Part shown: positions 18,647-26,343 of the stretch, one piece after another
Layout of the letters: each line of letters begins with the position of its first letter
How positions within the stretch are numbered: position 1 is the first letter of the stretch
Origin: Photobacterium pectinilyticum
GTDB lineage: Bacteria > Pseudomonadota > Gammaproteobacteria > Enterobacterales > Vibrionaceae
DNA length: 64,000 nt
Direction: 5' to 3'
NCBI RefSeq assembly: GCF_024357955.1
Contig: NZ_JANEYT010000012.1
Location: 12,727 to 76,726, forward strand
Program-made: the position numbers and the translations under genes
The notes under the pieces: model-generated
What the model was told of the DNA's origin: nothing
Databases searched by the model: none
The model's input: the letters and a program-made list of their open reading frames with translations, nothing else

Positions 18647-18766
18647 ATGCGTAAAGGTTTATTAGCAATTTTGGTGTTGGGCGTACTGGCCCTTACCGGT
18701 TGTGGTCAGAGTGGGGCTCTCTACATGCCTGACGACAGCGAGCAGCAGCAACAGAACGATCAATAA
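18647..18766 (+). CDS. lptM: Small lipoprotein LptM (YifL)
   Basis: A 39-residue lipoprotein: a signal peptide with MRKGLLAIL, then VLGVLALTGC with the lipobox LTGC and lipidated Cys19, then GQSGALYMPDDSEQQQQ. The GxxGxLY/P segment after the Cys and the position between cyaY and lysA/dapF identify LptM. In E. coli it associates with the LptDE lipopolysaccharide translocon and aids its oxidative maturation. The ribosome site is weak. It may be cotranscribed with lysA, which begins 26 bp downstream. Confidence 0.9.
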   Translation: MRKGLLAILVLGVLALTGCGQSGALYMPDDSEQQQQNDQ

Positions 18767-18792
18767 ACGGTTCAGACAGGGAAGAGACTACA

Positions 18793-20046
18793 TTGGATTA
18801 TTTTAATTATCAGCAAGATGGCCAGCTATGGGCCGAAGAGATTCCACTGGCCGATTTGGCTGACCGTTTTGGCACACCGCTCTATGTCTATTCGCGTGCG
18901 ACGCTCGAACGTCATTGGCATGCTTTTGACCAAGCGGTGGCCGAACATCCCCACCTGATTTGTTATGCCGTAAAGGCAAACTCCAATATCGGCGTGCTTA
19001 ATGTACTGGCGCGACTGGGTTCCGGTTTCGATATCGTTTCGGGTGGCGAGCTCGAGCGGGTAGTCGCCGCGGGTGGCGATCCGGCCAAGGTCGTGTTCTC
19101 CGGGGTCGGTAAGACCGCCGCGGAAATGAAGCGGGCCCTGGAACTTGGCATCAAATGCTTCAATGTAGAATCCGAACCTGAGCTGGAGCGGCTTAATCAG
19201 GTTGCCGGTGAGTTGGGCAAGGTAGCGCCGGTATCACTGCGTATTAATCCGGATGTCGATGCCCAGACCCATCCGTATATTTCAACTGGCCTGCGCGACA
19301 ATAAATTCGGCATTGCCTTTGAGCGAGCGCCAGAAGTGTACCGTTTGGCCCATCGCCTGCCGCACCTAGCTGTAACGGGGATGGATTGCCATATCGGCTC
19401 GCAGTTGACAGCCATTGACCCGTTCATTGATGCCACCGACCGCCTGCTGGCATTGGTTGATACCCTTAAAGCCGAAGGCATTGTTATTCATCATCTTGAT
19501 GTGGGTGGCGGCTTGGGTGTTACCTACAGCGATGAGCGTCCGCCTCAGCCTTCGGAGTATGCCAGAGCGTTGATGGCGCGCCTGACCGACCACCGTGACT
19601 TGGAGCTGATTTTCGAGCCGGGCCGGGCGATTGCTGCCAATGCTGGGGTGATGTTGACGCGAGTGGAATACCTCAAGCTTACCGAATACAAGAACTTTGC
19701 CATCGTCGATGCGGCGATGAACGACATGATCCGTCCTACCCTTTACCAAGCGTGGCAAGATATCGTGCCAGTTATCCCGCGTAATGGTGAGAAGGTGTCT
19801 TATGATCTAGTCGGCCCTATCTGTGAAACCGGTGACTTTATCGGTAAAGATCGCGAGCTGTGCCTAGAGACTGGTGACTTGCTGGCGGTACGTTCGGCAG
19901 GGGCTTATGGTTTTGTGATGTCGTCGAACTACAACACCCGCGTGCGCGCAGCGGAGATCATGGTTGATGGCGGCCAGGCCCACGTAGTGCGTGAACGCGA
20001 AGAACTCGCGCAGCTGTGGCAATCAGAGCAGCTGTTGCCAGAATAA
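18793..20046 (+). CDS. lysA: Diaminopimelate decarboxylase
   Basis: A 417-residue PLP enzyme that makes L-lysine from meso-diaminopimelate. The PLP lysine is Lys61 in YAVKANSN. Other family marks are the phosphate-binding GGGLGV, the substrate motif EPGRAI, and the partner-subunit GPICETGDF. The start is TTG 18793 after GGGAAGAG; no ATG fits. It precedes dapF, whose product makes its substrate, so the two final lysine steps are adjacent. Confidence 0.95.
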   Translation: MDYFNYQQDGQLWAEEIPLADLADRFGTPLYVYSRATLERHWHAFDQAVAEHPHLICYAVKANSNIGVLNVLARLGSGFDIVSGGELERVVAAGGDPAKVVFSGVGKTAAEMKRALELGIKCFNVESEPELERLNQVAGELGKVAPVSLRINPDVDAQTHPYISTGLRDNKFGIAFERAPEVYRLAHRLPHLAVTGMDCHIGSQLTAIDPFIDATDRLLALVDTLKAEGIVIHHLDVGGGLGVTYSDERPPQPSEYARALMARLTDHRDLELIFEPGRAIAANAGVMLTRVEYLKLTEYKNFAIVDAAMNDMIRPTLYQAWQDIVPVIPRNGEKVSYDLVGPICETGDFIGKDRELCLETGDLLAVRSAGAYGFVMSSNYNTRVRAAEIMVDGGQAHVVREREELAQLWQSEQLLPE

Positions 20047-20060
20047 CGAGAAGGAACAAC

Positions 20061-20891
20061 ATGCAGGTTAATTTTTCGAAAATGCATGGGCTAGGTAACG
20101 ATTTTATGGTCGTCGACTGTGTGACCCAGAATGTGTTCTTCTCGCCGGATGCGATCCGGCGTTTGGCTGACCGCAACCGTGGGGTTGGGTTTGATCAGCT
20201 ATTGGTGGTAGAGCCGCCCTATGATCCCGAGACGGATTTCCATTACCGGATCTTCAATGCCGATGGTAGTGAGGTGGAGCAGTGTGGTAATGGTGCCCGC
20301 TGTTTTGCCCGTTTTGTCTGGATGAAGGGGCTGACCAACAAATACCATATTTCGGTCAGCACCAAAGGCGGTAAAATGGTACTCAAGCTGGAGAACGACA
20401 ACCAGGTCTCTGTGAATATGGGGGTGCCTGAGTTCGATCCGGGTAAAATTCCTTTTCGTGCCAATCAAAGCGAGAAAACTTATATCCTGCGGGCGGGTGA
20501 AAAAACCGTATTTTGCGGGGCCGTCAGCATGGGCAACCCACACTGTGTCACAGTGGTGGATGATGTCGAGACTGCAGCGGTCGAGACCTTGGGGCCGATC
20601 CTTGAATCCCACGAGCGTTTTCCTGAGCGGGTGAATGCCGGCTTTATGCAGGTGATCAATCGCAACGAAGTGAAGCTGCGGGTTTATGAGCGTGGTGCTG
20701 GTGAAACCCAGGCATGTGGTAGCGGGGCTTGTGCCGCGGTGGCGATTGGCCGGATGCAGGGGCTGCTGGACGACAATGTGAAGGTGTCGCTACCGGGGGG
20801 GGATTTACAAATCCGCTGGCCGGGAGAGGGCAAGCCTTTGTATATGACAGGTGCGGCAACGCATGTGTTTGATGGACAAATTGTATTATGA
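20061..20891 (+). CDS. dapF: Diaminopimelate epimerase
   Basis: A 276-residue cofactor-free epimerase that converts LL- to meso-diaminopimelate for lysine and peptidoglycan. The catalytic cysteines are Cys75 (EQCGNGARC) and Cys219 (TQACGSGAC). ATG 20061 follows AGAAGGA and gives the conserved [15 protein letters not shown]. It overlaps the next gene by four bases (ATGA). Confidence 0.97.
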   Translation: MQVNFSKMHGLGNDFMVVDCVTQNVFFSPDAIRRLADRNRGVGFDQLLVVEPPYDPETDFHYRIFNADGSEVEQCGNGARCFARFVWMKGLTNKYHISVSTKGGKMVLKLENDNQVSVNMGVPEFDPGKIPFRANQSEKTYILRAGEKTVFCGAVSMGNPHCVTVVDDVETAAVETLGPILESHERFPERVNAGFMQVINRNEVKLRVYERGAGETQACGSGACAAVAIGRMQGLLDDNVKVSLPGGDLQIRWPGEGKPLYMTGAATHVFDGQIVL

Positions 20892-21592
20892 CCGATATAT
20901 CTCAGCTTGACGTTTGTGCCCCCGATGAGGATGCCGTCTCGTTGAACGAGCAGGAGGTAGCGGACTTTTTGTTGGCTAACCCTGACTTCTTTGCCCGCCA
21001 TCCAGAGTTGTTGAGCCGGATCCAGGTCCACCATGCCGACCGTGGCGTAGTGTCTCTGGTTGATGTCCAGCTTGAGCGCTTGCGCAGTAATGTTGGTGAG
21101 TTGGAAGAGAAAATTACTGGCTTGGTTGGGGCGGCGACCCACAACAGCCAACTTTTCCATACCTTTGCCAAGGCCCAGCAACAGTTGTTCCAGACTCATA
21201 ATATCTACCAGGCATTGTGTGTACTGGAAACACTGGCCGATGAGCTGAATCTTGACATCAGCCTGCGTCTGTTTGATAGCCTGGATGATAACCTGTTCCT
21301 TGACCGCCGCAGCTTCGAGAGCTTCAGCCGTTCGCGGCTGTCATCGCGCCCGGTCTATCTGGGTCGGTTGCGGAAGCTTGAAGCGGATCTGCTGTTTGAC
21401 CAGCCGCCGCAGCTGGGGTCGTTCTTGATCTTGCCGCTTGGCAATGACAGGCCGTTTGGGGTACTGAGCTTTGCCAGTGTCGATGGCGGTCATTTCCAGC
21501 CGGAGATGGACACCTTGTTTGTCGAGCAGTTGGCCATGGTCCTCGCCAAGCTGATCCACCACTGGGAATATACCCGTGAGGTGATTGAGTGA
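20888..21592 (+). CDS. DUF484 family protein (YigA-like)
   Basis: A 234-residue protein. An N-terminal segment with [20 protein letters not shown] (residues 21-40) is the DUF484 signature. It is followed by a coiled coil near 60-85 and a GAF-like domain to the end ([19 protein letters not shown]). It is always near dapF and xerC in gammaproteobacteria; the function is unknown. It is joined to both neighbours by four-base stop/start overlaps, so it belongs to the dapF-xerC operon. A sensory role is only inferred from the GAF-like fold. Confidence 0.88.
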   Translation: MTDISQLDVCAPDEDAVSLNEQEVADFLLANPDFFARHPELLSRIQVHHADRGVVSLVDVQLERLRSNVGELEEKITGLVGAATHNSQLFHTFAKAQQQLFQTHNIYQALCVLETLADELNLDISLRLFDSLDDNLFLDRRSFESFSRSRLSSRPVYLGRLRKLEADLLFDQPPQLGSFLILPLGNDRPFGVLSFASVDGGHFQPEMDTLFVEQLAMVLAKLIHHWEYTREVIE

Positions 21593-22500
21593 GCTTGCCA
21601 GCTGGCTTGGAAAAGCCGCTGCAGCGATTTTACGAATACCTGCGCAGTGAACGGGAGCTTAGCCTTCATACCCAACAAAACTACAAGCGCCAGCTGACAA
21701 CGTTGGCCGAGCAGCTGGTGGCGTTGGGCGTCGATAACTGGCAGGCCGTCGATGCCGGTTGGGTCCGCCAGTTGGCCTCCAAGGGGATGCGAGATGGTCT
21801 TAAGGCCAGCAGCCTGTCGATGCGATTGTCAGCACTACGTAGCTTTTTCGATTACTTGGTCCGGCAAGGTGTCCTCAAGGCTAACCCGGCTAAGGGGGTG
21901 TCTGCACCGCGTAAGGCCAGGCCGCTGCCGAAGAACCTGGATGTTGACGAGATGGATCAGTTGCTCAGCGTCGATGAGGACGATCCCTTGTCTATACGCG
22001 ATCGGGCGATGATGGAACTGATGTATGGCGCTGGCTTGCGCTTGTCGGAGCTGGTGAGTCTCAATGTCAAGGATGTCAGCCTGCGCAAAGGCGATTTGCG
22101 GGTGATCGGTAAGGGCGACAAAGAACGTGTTGTACCGTTTGCCGGGCTGGCCCGCGAATGGGTTGGACACTGGCTGAAGGTGCGGGGCCAGTTGGCTGCG
22201 GCTGGCGAGCCCGGGTTGTTTGTGTCCAAACTGGGCCAGCGTATTTCTAACCGCAATGTCCAGAAGCGGATGGCGGAATGGGGCCAGAAGCAGGCGGTAT
22301 CGAGTCATATCAACCCGCACAAACTGCGCCATAGTTTTGCCACCCATATGCTTGAGTCCTCGGGGGATCTGCGGGCGGTTCAGGAATTGCTGGGCCATGC
22401 TAATCTCTCGACCACCCAAATCTATACCCATTTGGACTTCCAGCACCTGGCACAGGTGTATGATGAAGCCCATCCCCGAGCCAAACGCAACAAGCGTTGA
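21589..22500 (+). CDS. xerC: Site-specific tyrosine recombinase XerC
   Basis: A 303-residue recombinase that, with XerD, resolves chromosome dimers at dif. The full active site is present: Arg151 (GAGLRLSE), Lys175, His244 and Arg247 ([11 protein letters not shown]), His270 (LGHANLSTT) and the nucleophile Tyr279 (QIYTHLDF). The N-terminal SAM-like DNA-binding domain covers about 1-105. GTG start at 21589, overlapping the DUF484 stop. Confidence 0.96.
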   Translation: MSLPAGLEKPLQRFYEYLRSERELSLHTQQNYKRQLTTLAEQLVALGVDNWQAVDAGWVRQLASKGMRDGLKASSLSMRLSALRSFFDYLVRQGVLKANPAKGVSAPRKARPLPKNLDVDEMDQLLSVDEDDPLSIRDRAMMELMYGAGLRLSELVSLNVKDVSLRKGDLRVIGKGDKERVVPFAGLAREWVGHWLKVRGQLAAAGEPGLFVSKLGQRISNRNVQKRMAEWGQKQAVSSHINPHKLRHSFATHMLESSGDLRAVQELLGHANLSTTQIYTHLDFQHLAQVYDEAHPRAKRNKR

Positions 22501-22528
22501 GCTGGGGTGTTTTTGAGAGTAGCCGCTG

Positions 22529-23251
22529 ATGCAGTTTTACCGACCTTTTTCCGCGCCCAAGGCACTGACCTTTGATCTTGACGATACCCTCTATGATAAC
22601 CGACCGGTGATACGCCGGGCTGAGCAGTCAATGCATGATTGGTTGGCGGTTAACCACCCGCGGTTGAAAGGGATAGGGGGAGCTGGTTGGCTGCAATTGA
22701 AAAAGCGTCTTGCCAAAGCCGATCCCATGCTGCGCCATAATGTGACTCAATGGCGGTTTGAATTGCTCAAGATTGGCTTTATGCAGCTGGGCTATTCCCT
22801 TTCAGCTGCGGAACAGGCCGCTGGCGAAGGGGTCGCGGTGGTTCTTGAGGTCAGAAATCAAGTGGATGTCCCTGCAGAAACGCACCGGGTATTGGCGATG
22901 CTCAAGCAACAGTTGCCGCTAGTGGCGATTACCAATGGCAATGTCGATGCGGAAAAAATCGGGCTCGCGCAGTATTTTGATGGGGTGCTGATGGCGGGCC
23001 GTGATGGATTAGCCAAACCTGAGCCCGATTTGTTTGTCAGCGCGGCGGTAGATCTAGGCATCCCCCCGAGTGATATTCTCCATATTGGCGATCACTTGGT
23101 GACCGATGTCGGTGGCGCCAAGCAAAACGGTTTCAAGGCCTGCTGGTTCAATGATCAGCTCCGTGTGCTGAGTCGTGAGCCACGCGCCAAGTGGCTACCG
23201 GATGTCGAAATCAGCCAGCTGTCACAGCTGTTGGCATTGGTGTCTGAGTGA
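22529..23251 (+). CDS. yigB: HAD-family phosphatase YigB
   Basis: A 240-residue HAD hydrolase. Motif I is FDLDDTLYDN (nucleophile Asp17), motif II is ITNGN, and motifs III/IV are KPEPDLF and HIGDHLVTDVGGA. The E. coli homologue dephosphorylates FMN and the riboflavin intermediate 5-amino-6-(5-phosphoribitylamino)uracil; substrate use here is inferred. It follows xerC by 28 bp with a weak ribosome site and ends the operon that starts with lysA. Confidence 0.92.
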   Translation: MQFYRPFSAPKALTFDLDDTLYDNRPVIRRAEQSMHDWLAVNHPRLKGIGGAGWLQLKKRLAKADPMLRHNVTQWRFELLKIGFMQLGYSLSAAEQAAGEGVAVVLEVRNQVDVPAETHRVLAMLKQQLPLVAITNGNVDAEKIGLAQYFDGVLMAGRDGLAKPEPDLFVSAAVDLGIPPSDILHIGDHLVTDVGGAKQNGFKACWFNDQLRVLSREPRAKWLPDVEISQLSQLLALVSE

Positions 23252-23286
23252 GGCAAACCCACATATAGCCGGTTATTTGAGCGATC

Positions 23287-23314
23287 AAAAAAGGGACAGC
23301 ATGCTGTCCCTTTT
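23287..23314. terminator. Bidirectional terminator between yigB and the bufferin operon
   Basis: The palindrome GGGACAGCATGCTGTCCC (23293-23310) flanked by six A and four T. It serves yigB on the plus strand and the DoxX gene on the minus strand. Confidence 0.9.
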
Positions 23315-23345
23315 CTGTCTTTATCTGTTTCGCCCTGAAATAGGT

Positions 23346-23801
23346 TTACTGCAATAAAGACTGCTTCGGCTTGCTGCTGATGAGATGGTCGACAGAAATC
23401 ATCCCGGCGCCCCAGAACACGTTGATCAGCATCATCATGCCCCATAACTGGTGGTCGAAGAAGCCCTTCTCCCACAGCAGCGGGTAGGACACTACCGCAA
23501 TGATATTGAATACGAACAGTGCCAGTGCCATTGGTCGGGTGAACAAGCCGAGTGCCAAGAAAACGGGCAGGATCAGCTCGGCTGCCGTGCCCGAATAGGC
23601 GGCGAATTGCCAGGGGAACAGGGGCACTTGGTATTCATACTCGAACAGGTAAAGGGTGCTGTCCCAACTGCTGTATTTCACCATCCCGGACTTGAAAAAT
23701 ACCCATGCCACCCACAGTCGGGTGAACAGCAGGAACAGAGGGATCAGGGGCTCGGTGATCCGCTGGGCCGTGATATCGATTTGTTTGAGAAAATTCAGCA
23801 T
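23346..23801 (-). CDS. DoxX-family membrane protein of bufferin operon
   Basis: A 151-residue protein with four transmembrane helices. The DoxX fold is seen in LWVAWVFFKSGMVKYSSW (first helix and following loop), GTAAELILPVFLALGLFTRP (second) and two later helices (FVFNIIAVVSYP, MMMLINVFWGAG). ATG 23801 lies inside the bufC stop (ATGCTGA) with GGGAG upstream; a GTG two codons earlier is too close to that ribosome site. It is the last gene of the operon. DoxX proteins often accompany MNIO-peptide operons. A role in redox or electron delivery in the membrane is inference. Confidence 0.85.
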   Translation of the reverse strand: MLNFLKQIDITAQRITEPLIPLFLLFTRLWVAWVFFKSGMVKYSSWDSTLYLFEYEYQVPLFPWQFAAYSGTAAELILPVFLALGLFTRPMALALFVFNIIAVVSYPLLWEKGFFDHQLWGMMMLINVFWGAGMISVDHLISSKPKQSLLQ

Positions 23802-24583
23802 GCACACTCTCCCTCAGGCAAGCCGTGGATACGGGTGAAAAGTTGTTGTTGGATCAGCTCGCCTAGAATGGCCAGCATGGTACCGTCAGCGTCGCCCAAT
23901 GCACGACCTTGCTGGCACAGGTGTAACAAAGCTGTCGCCGTCGTGGTTGTTGCCATCACCAGCATACCTTGTGAGCGGTGCTGGATAATGACCGACTCCG
24001 GCTGATTCATATCAATCGGCTCAACCTGATCATCGGTGATCATCTGCCACAGGCTGGCGACAGGGTAATGGGCATCGAAGCTGTAGATAGGCTCAGCAAC
24101 TTCCATTACCAACTGAGGCAGGTTGTCCTCGGTGATCAGTGTTAGTTGCTCGAACGGAAAATCTGTACTGACCGGAGCATGCTGGCTAGCTCGGTCGACA
24201 AGCCACTCCAACTGGGCCAGTTCGGCTAGATAAGGAACCGCCTCAATTACTGACGGCTGGCCGGAAATTGTATCGGCAAAGCCGTCGCCGTAATCGGTCA
24301 CATTGCCTTCCCCTAGCGGGTAGGCCAGTACATGCTGGCGGGCGAGTTGGGCGAAACACTCGTCACCGACCACGGCCTTGCAGCATGGATAGGAGGCTTC
24401 CAGCACTTCCGACAGGCTGATAATAAAGTTGTTACGGTAGATTTGTATCAGTTGTTCCGGGGCAAACTGACCGGTCGTAACGGTTTCATTAGCAGGGCTT
24501 GGCCGGTAGTGCAGCGCTTCGGCGAAATCCTGTTGTAGTTTATGTAGTTGGTGCGGCTTTTTAGGCTGCGGAGATCCCATCAT
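23795..24583 (-). CDS. bufC: DUF2063 partner protein of MNIO enzyme (BufC-like)
   Basis: A 262-residue protein. Residues 10-105 form the DUF2063 domain: QLHKLQQDFAEALHY, QLIQIYRNNFIISLSEVLEA and YPCCKAVVGDECFAQLARQH, with LAYPLGEGNVTDYGDGF just after. In related pathways (MbnC, BufC) such a protein binds the precursor peptide and hands it to the DUF692 enzyme. It overlaps bufB by 23 bp and the DoxX gene by seven. The start at 24583 is chosen because GGAGGAGG lies just upstream; the adjacent ATG 24580 is equally possible. Confidence 0.85.
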   Translation of the reverse strand: MMGSPQPKKPHQLHKLQQDFAEALHYRPSPANETVTTGQFAPEQLIQIYRNNFIISLSEVLEASYPCCKAVVGDECFAQLARQHVLAYPLGEGNVTDYGDGFADTISGQPSVIEAVPYLAELAQLEWLVDRASQHAPVSTDFPFEQLTLITEDNLPQLVMEVAEPIYSFDAHYPVASLWQMITDDQVEPIDMNQPESVIIQHRSQGMLVMATTTTATALLHLCQQGRALGDADGTMLAILGELIQQQLFTRIHGLPEGECAC

Positions 24584-25430
24584 TGGCCTCCTCCGCAATA
24601 ATGTATCGCGCCTTGTCGGCTTCCCCAAGTAGCACGTCGAGCGCAGGAATATCGAGATCCCATTCAATCAGCGTTGGCACCCCGCCAAGCGCGGTGAAGT
24701 GCTGGCGTACCCACTGGCGATAGAGTTGCCATACTGGTTCGCTAACGGGTTTGCTGTGGGTGTCTATCCATATTTCGCCTTGTTCGAACTGTTTGACGGT
24801 AAAGCCCGCCAGGTGGATCTCTTTAACCGTGCGAGGGTCAATAGCATCCAGATAGGTTTGGCAATCGAAGCCGTGGTTGAAACTGCTGACGTAGATGTTG
24901 TTGAGGTCGAGCAGCAAACCGCATCCGGTGCGTTGTTGGACAGCTCGCAGAAATTCCCATTCCGGAATCGTGGAGTGGTTGAAACTCAGGTAACTGGATG
25001 GGTTCTCGACCAAGAGCTGACGGCCGAGCGTGTCTTGTACTTGTTCAACCTTGTGGCAGAAGTGGGCCAGTGCCTCCTCGGTATAGGGCAGGGGCAACAG
25101 ATCATTGAAGTACTGACCGTCAACCGAACTCCAGCTGAGGTGGTCGGATACCGCAATCGGGTCTATTTCATCCACGAGCTGCTTGAGCCGGGATAGGTGC
25201 TGTTTATCCAGCGCATCGGCAGAGCCGAGAGACATCCCGACCCCATGGCAGCTGATCGGGTAGTGGTTGGCAATGTCCCTGAGTTGCTGGCGGGCCGTCG
25301 AGTGAGGCGTAAAAAAATTCTCGCTGTGGATTTCCAGCCAGCTGATATCTGGCTTGTCGGCGAGAAATTGATGGATGTGGGGGGAGCGAAGCCCCACCCC
25401 TACCATCTTGTCAGGAGACAACCTGCTCAA
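24561..25430 (-). CDS. bufB: MNIO (DUF692) multinuclear iron oxidase, BufB-like
   Basis: A 289-residue TIM-barrel enzyme of the MNIO family (relatives of MbnB and TglH), iron enzymes that oxidise cysteines in peptides. Metal-ligand motifs are visible in order: LEIHSENFF, CHGVGMSLG, VSDHLSW, VENPSSYLSF, LLLDLNNIYVSSFNHG, EIHLAGF, DTHSKPV and IEWDLDIP. The start is TTG 25430, directly after the precursor stop, with AGAGG inside the precursor's last codons; ATG 25406 is an alternative. Likely role: convert core cysteines of the two precursor peptides to thiooxazole-type, copper-binding groups. Confidence 0.9.
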   Translation of the reverse strand: MSRLSPDKMVGVGLRSPHIHQFLADKPDISWLEIHSENFFTPHSTARQQLRDIANHYPISCHGVGMSLGSADALDKQHLSRLKQLVDEIDPIAVSDHLSWSSVDGQYFNDLLPLPYTEEALAHFCHKVEQVQDTLGRQLLVENPSSYLSFNHSTIPEWEFLRAVQQRTGCGLLLDLNNIYVSSFNHGFDCQTYLDAIDPRTVKEIHLAGFTVKQFEQGEIWIDTHSKPVSEPVWQLYRQWVRQHFTALGGVPTLIEWDLDIPALDVLLGEADKARYIIAEEANDGISAA

Positions 25431-25691
25431 TTACTCGGCCTCTTTAGAACTACCGGCCAAGCGATCGCAAAGGCCTTTAGGCACCATGACGAAAGCATCT
25501 TTCTGGCCATCGGTTTTCGAGGTGCCGGCACAAGAGCTGGTTTTGGTCGCACAGTCATTTTTACCGGCTTTGACCACCCCGTAGCATTTTTCCTTTTCTG
25601 CCGCGACGGCCACAGAAGGTGTTAGTGCCGTACCCGCAAGGGCAAGTAAACCAGAAACCGCAGTAGCAACAGCAAGATTAGACTTTTTCAT
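25431..25691 (-). CDS. bufA: Bufferin-type precursor peptide, copy 2
   Basis: An 86-residue DUF2282-like peptide. It has a Sec signal (MKKSNLAVATAVSGLLALAG and on to VAVAA) with cleavage near residue 31, then a core with Cys36, Cys47, Cys54 and Cys75 (EKCYG, NDCAT, SSCAG, GLCDR). From KEKCYG to RLAG it is identical in protein sequence to copy 1. The tail SSKEAE differs. It directly abuts bufB. In the bufferin family such exported peptides have their central cysteines modified by the MNIO and bind copper in the periplasm; that is family knowledge, not shown here. Confidence 0.9.
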   Translation of the reverse strand: MKKSNLAVATAVSGLLALAGTALTPSVAVAAEKEKCYGVVKAGKNDCATKTSSCAGTSKTDGQKDAFVMVPKGLCDRLAGSSKEAE

Positions 25692-25738
25692 AATGATTCC
25701 TTCATTTGAGTGTTATCAAGTTGGTAGGTGATTAAAGG

Positions 25739-26005
25739 TTATGATGAGCTGGTTGAGCCGCCAGCAAGACGATCACACAAGCCTTTAGGAACCATCACGA
25801 ATGCATCTTTCTGGCCGTCGGTTTTTGAGGTACCGGCACAAGAGCTGGTTTTGGTGGCACAGTCATTCTTGCCTGCCTTGACTACGCCGTAGCACTTTTC
25901 TTTTTCCTCAGCAGCGACCGCGGCGGTGGTGGTCATGGCGGTTCCGGCTAGTGCAATCAGGCCTGTTACTGCAGTCGCGAGTGCAATGTTGGTGGTCTTT
26001 TTCAT
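25739..26005 (-). CDS. bufA: Bufferin-type precursor peptide, copy 1
   Basis: An 88-residue paralogue heading the operon. The signal peptide ([20 protein letters not shown], ending TAAVAA) cleaves near residue 32. Cysteines are at 38, 49, 56 and 77. The 48-residue core is identical to copy 2 although about 21 of 48 codons differ synonymously. The tail is GGSTSSS. The AGAGGA ribosome site is strong. It lies 47 bp upstream of copy 2, and an inverted repeat sits just ahead at 26032-26049. Confidence 0.9.
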   Translation of the reverse strand: MKKTTNIALATAVTGLIALAGTAMTTTAAVAAEEKEKCYGVVKAGKNDCATKTSSCAGTSKTDGQKDAFVMVPKGLCDRLAGGSTSSS

Positions 26006-26031
26006 GTTTAATCCTCTTAAATACGCTGACT

Positions 26032-26049
26032 GTTGCAGGAAAATGCAAC
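26032..26049. promoter_or_regulatory. Inverted repeat before bufA (possible operator)
   Basis: GTTGCA-GGAAAA-TGCAAC: six-base perfect arms with a six-base spacer, 27 bp upstream of the first precursor ATG. The size and spacing suit a dimeric regulator, or it could form a hairpin in the leader. No sigma or metal-regulator consensus could be assigned. Confidence 0.4.
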
Positions 26050-26318
26050 GTTTCCTTTTGGGTTAACTGACACCTTGTTGGTGCTCTCGGTACATAAGAA
26101 AGGGCGAGTTAGGAATAACTTTCATGCTTTCTTAATTTTTTTAACTTTTCGTTAACTTTGTGTAGTTCCAAGCATAGAACAAAACAATCTGGCAAGAGGT
26201 TGATAAGGTGAAATTTTTGTCACGCTTTATTGATGGGTTTGTCATCTGTTGGCTGGGTGGTGTGGCAGAGGGGAGGTTTCTCGCATCACGGTGGGCTTTG
26301 TGGTTATAATCATCACCA

Positions 26319-26334
26319 TTGTATAAATAACCAG
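26319..26334. promoter_or_regulatory. LexA-like SOS box before uvrD
   Basis: TTGT-ATAAATAA-CCAG is close to the E. coli uvrD SOS box (CTGTATATATACCCAG, from memory), including its off-consensus CCAG end. It overlaps a likely -10 box TATAAA (26322-26327) with TTGTGG at 26298 as -35. Control of uvrD by LexA is inferred. Confidence 0.6.
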
Positions 26335-26343
26335 TAGAGAGCG

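Larger units (their letters stand above)
26006..26343. other. Divergent control region bufA-uvrD
   Basis: 338 bp without a gene, AT-rich in the middle. It contains an inverted repeat near bufA (26032-26049), a short hairpin CACC/GGTG near 26070-26082, and a LexA-like box next to uvrD (26319-26334). Confidence 0.7.
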
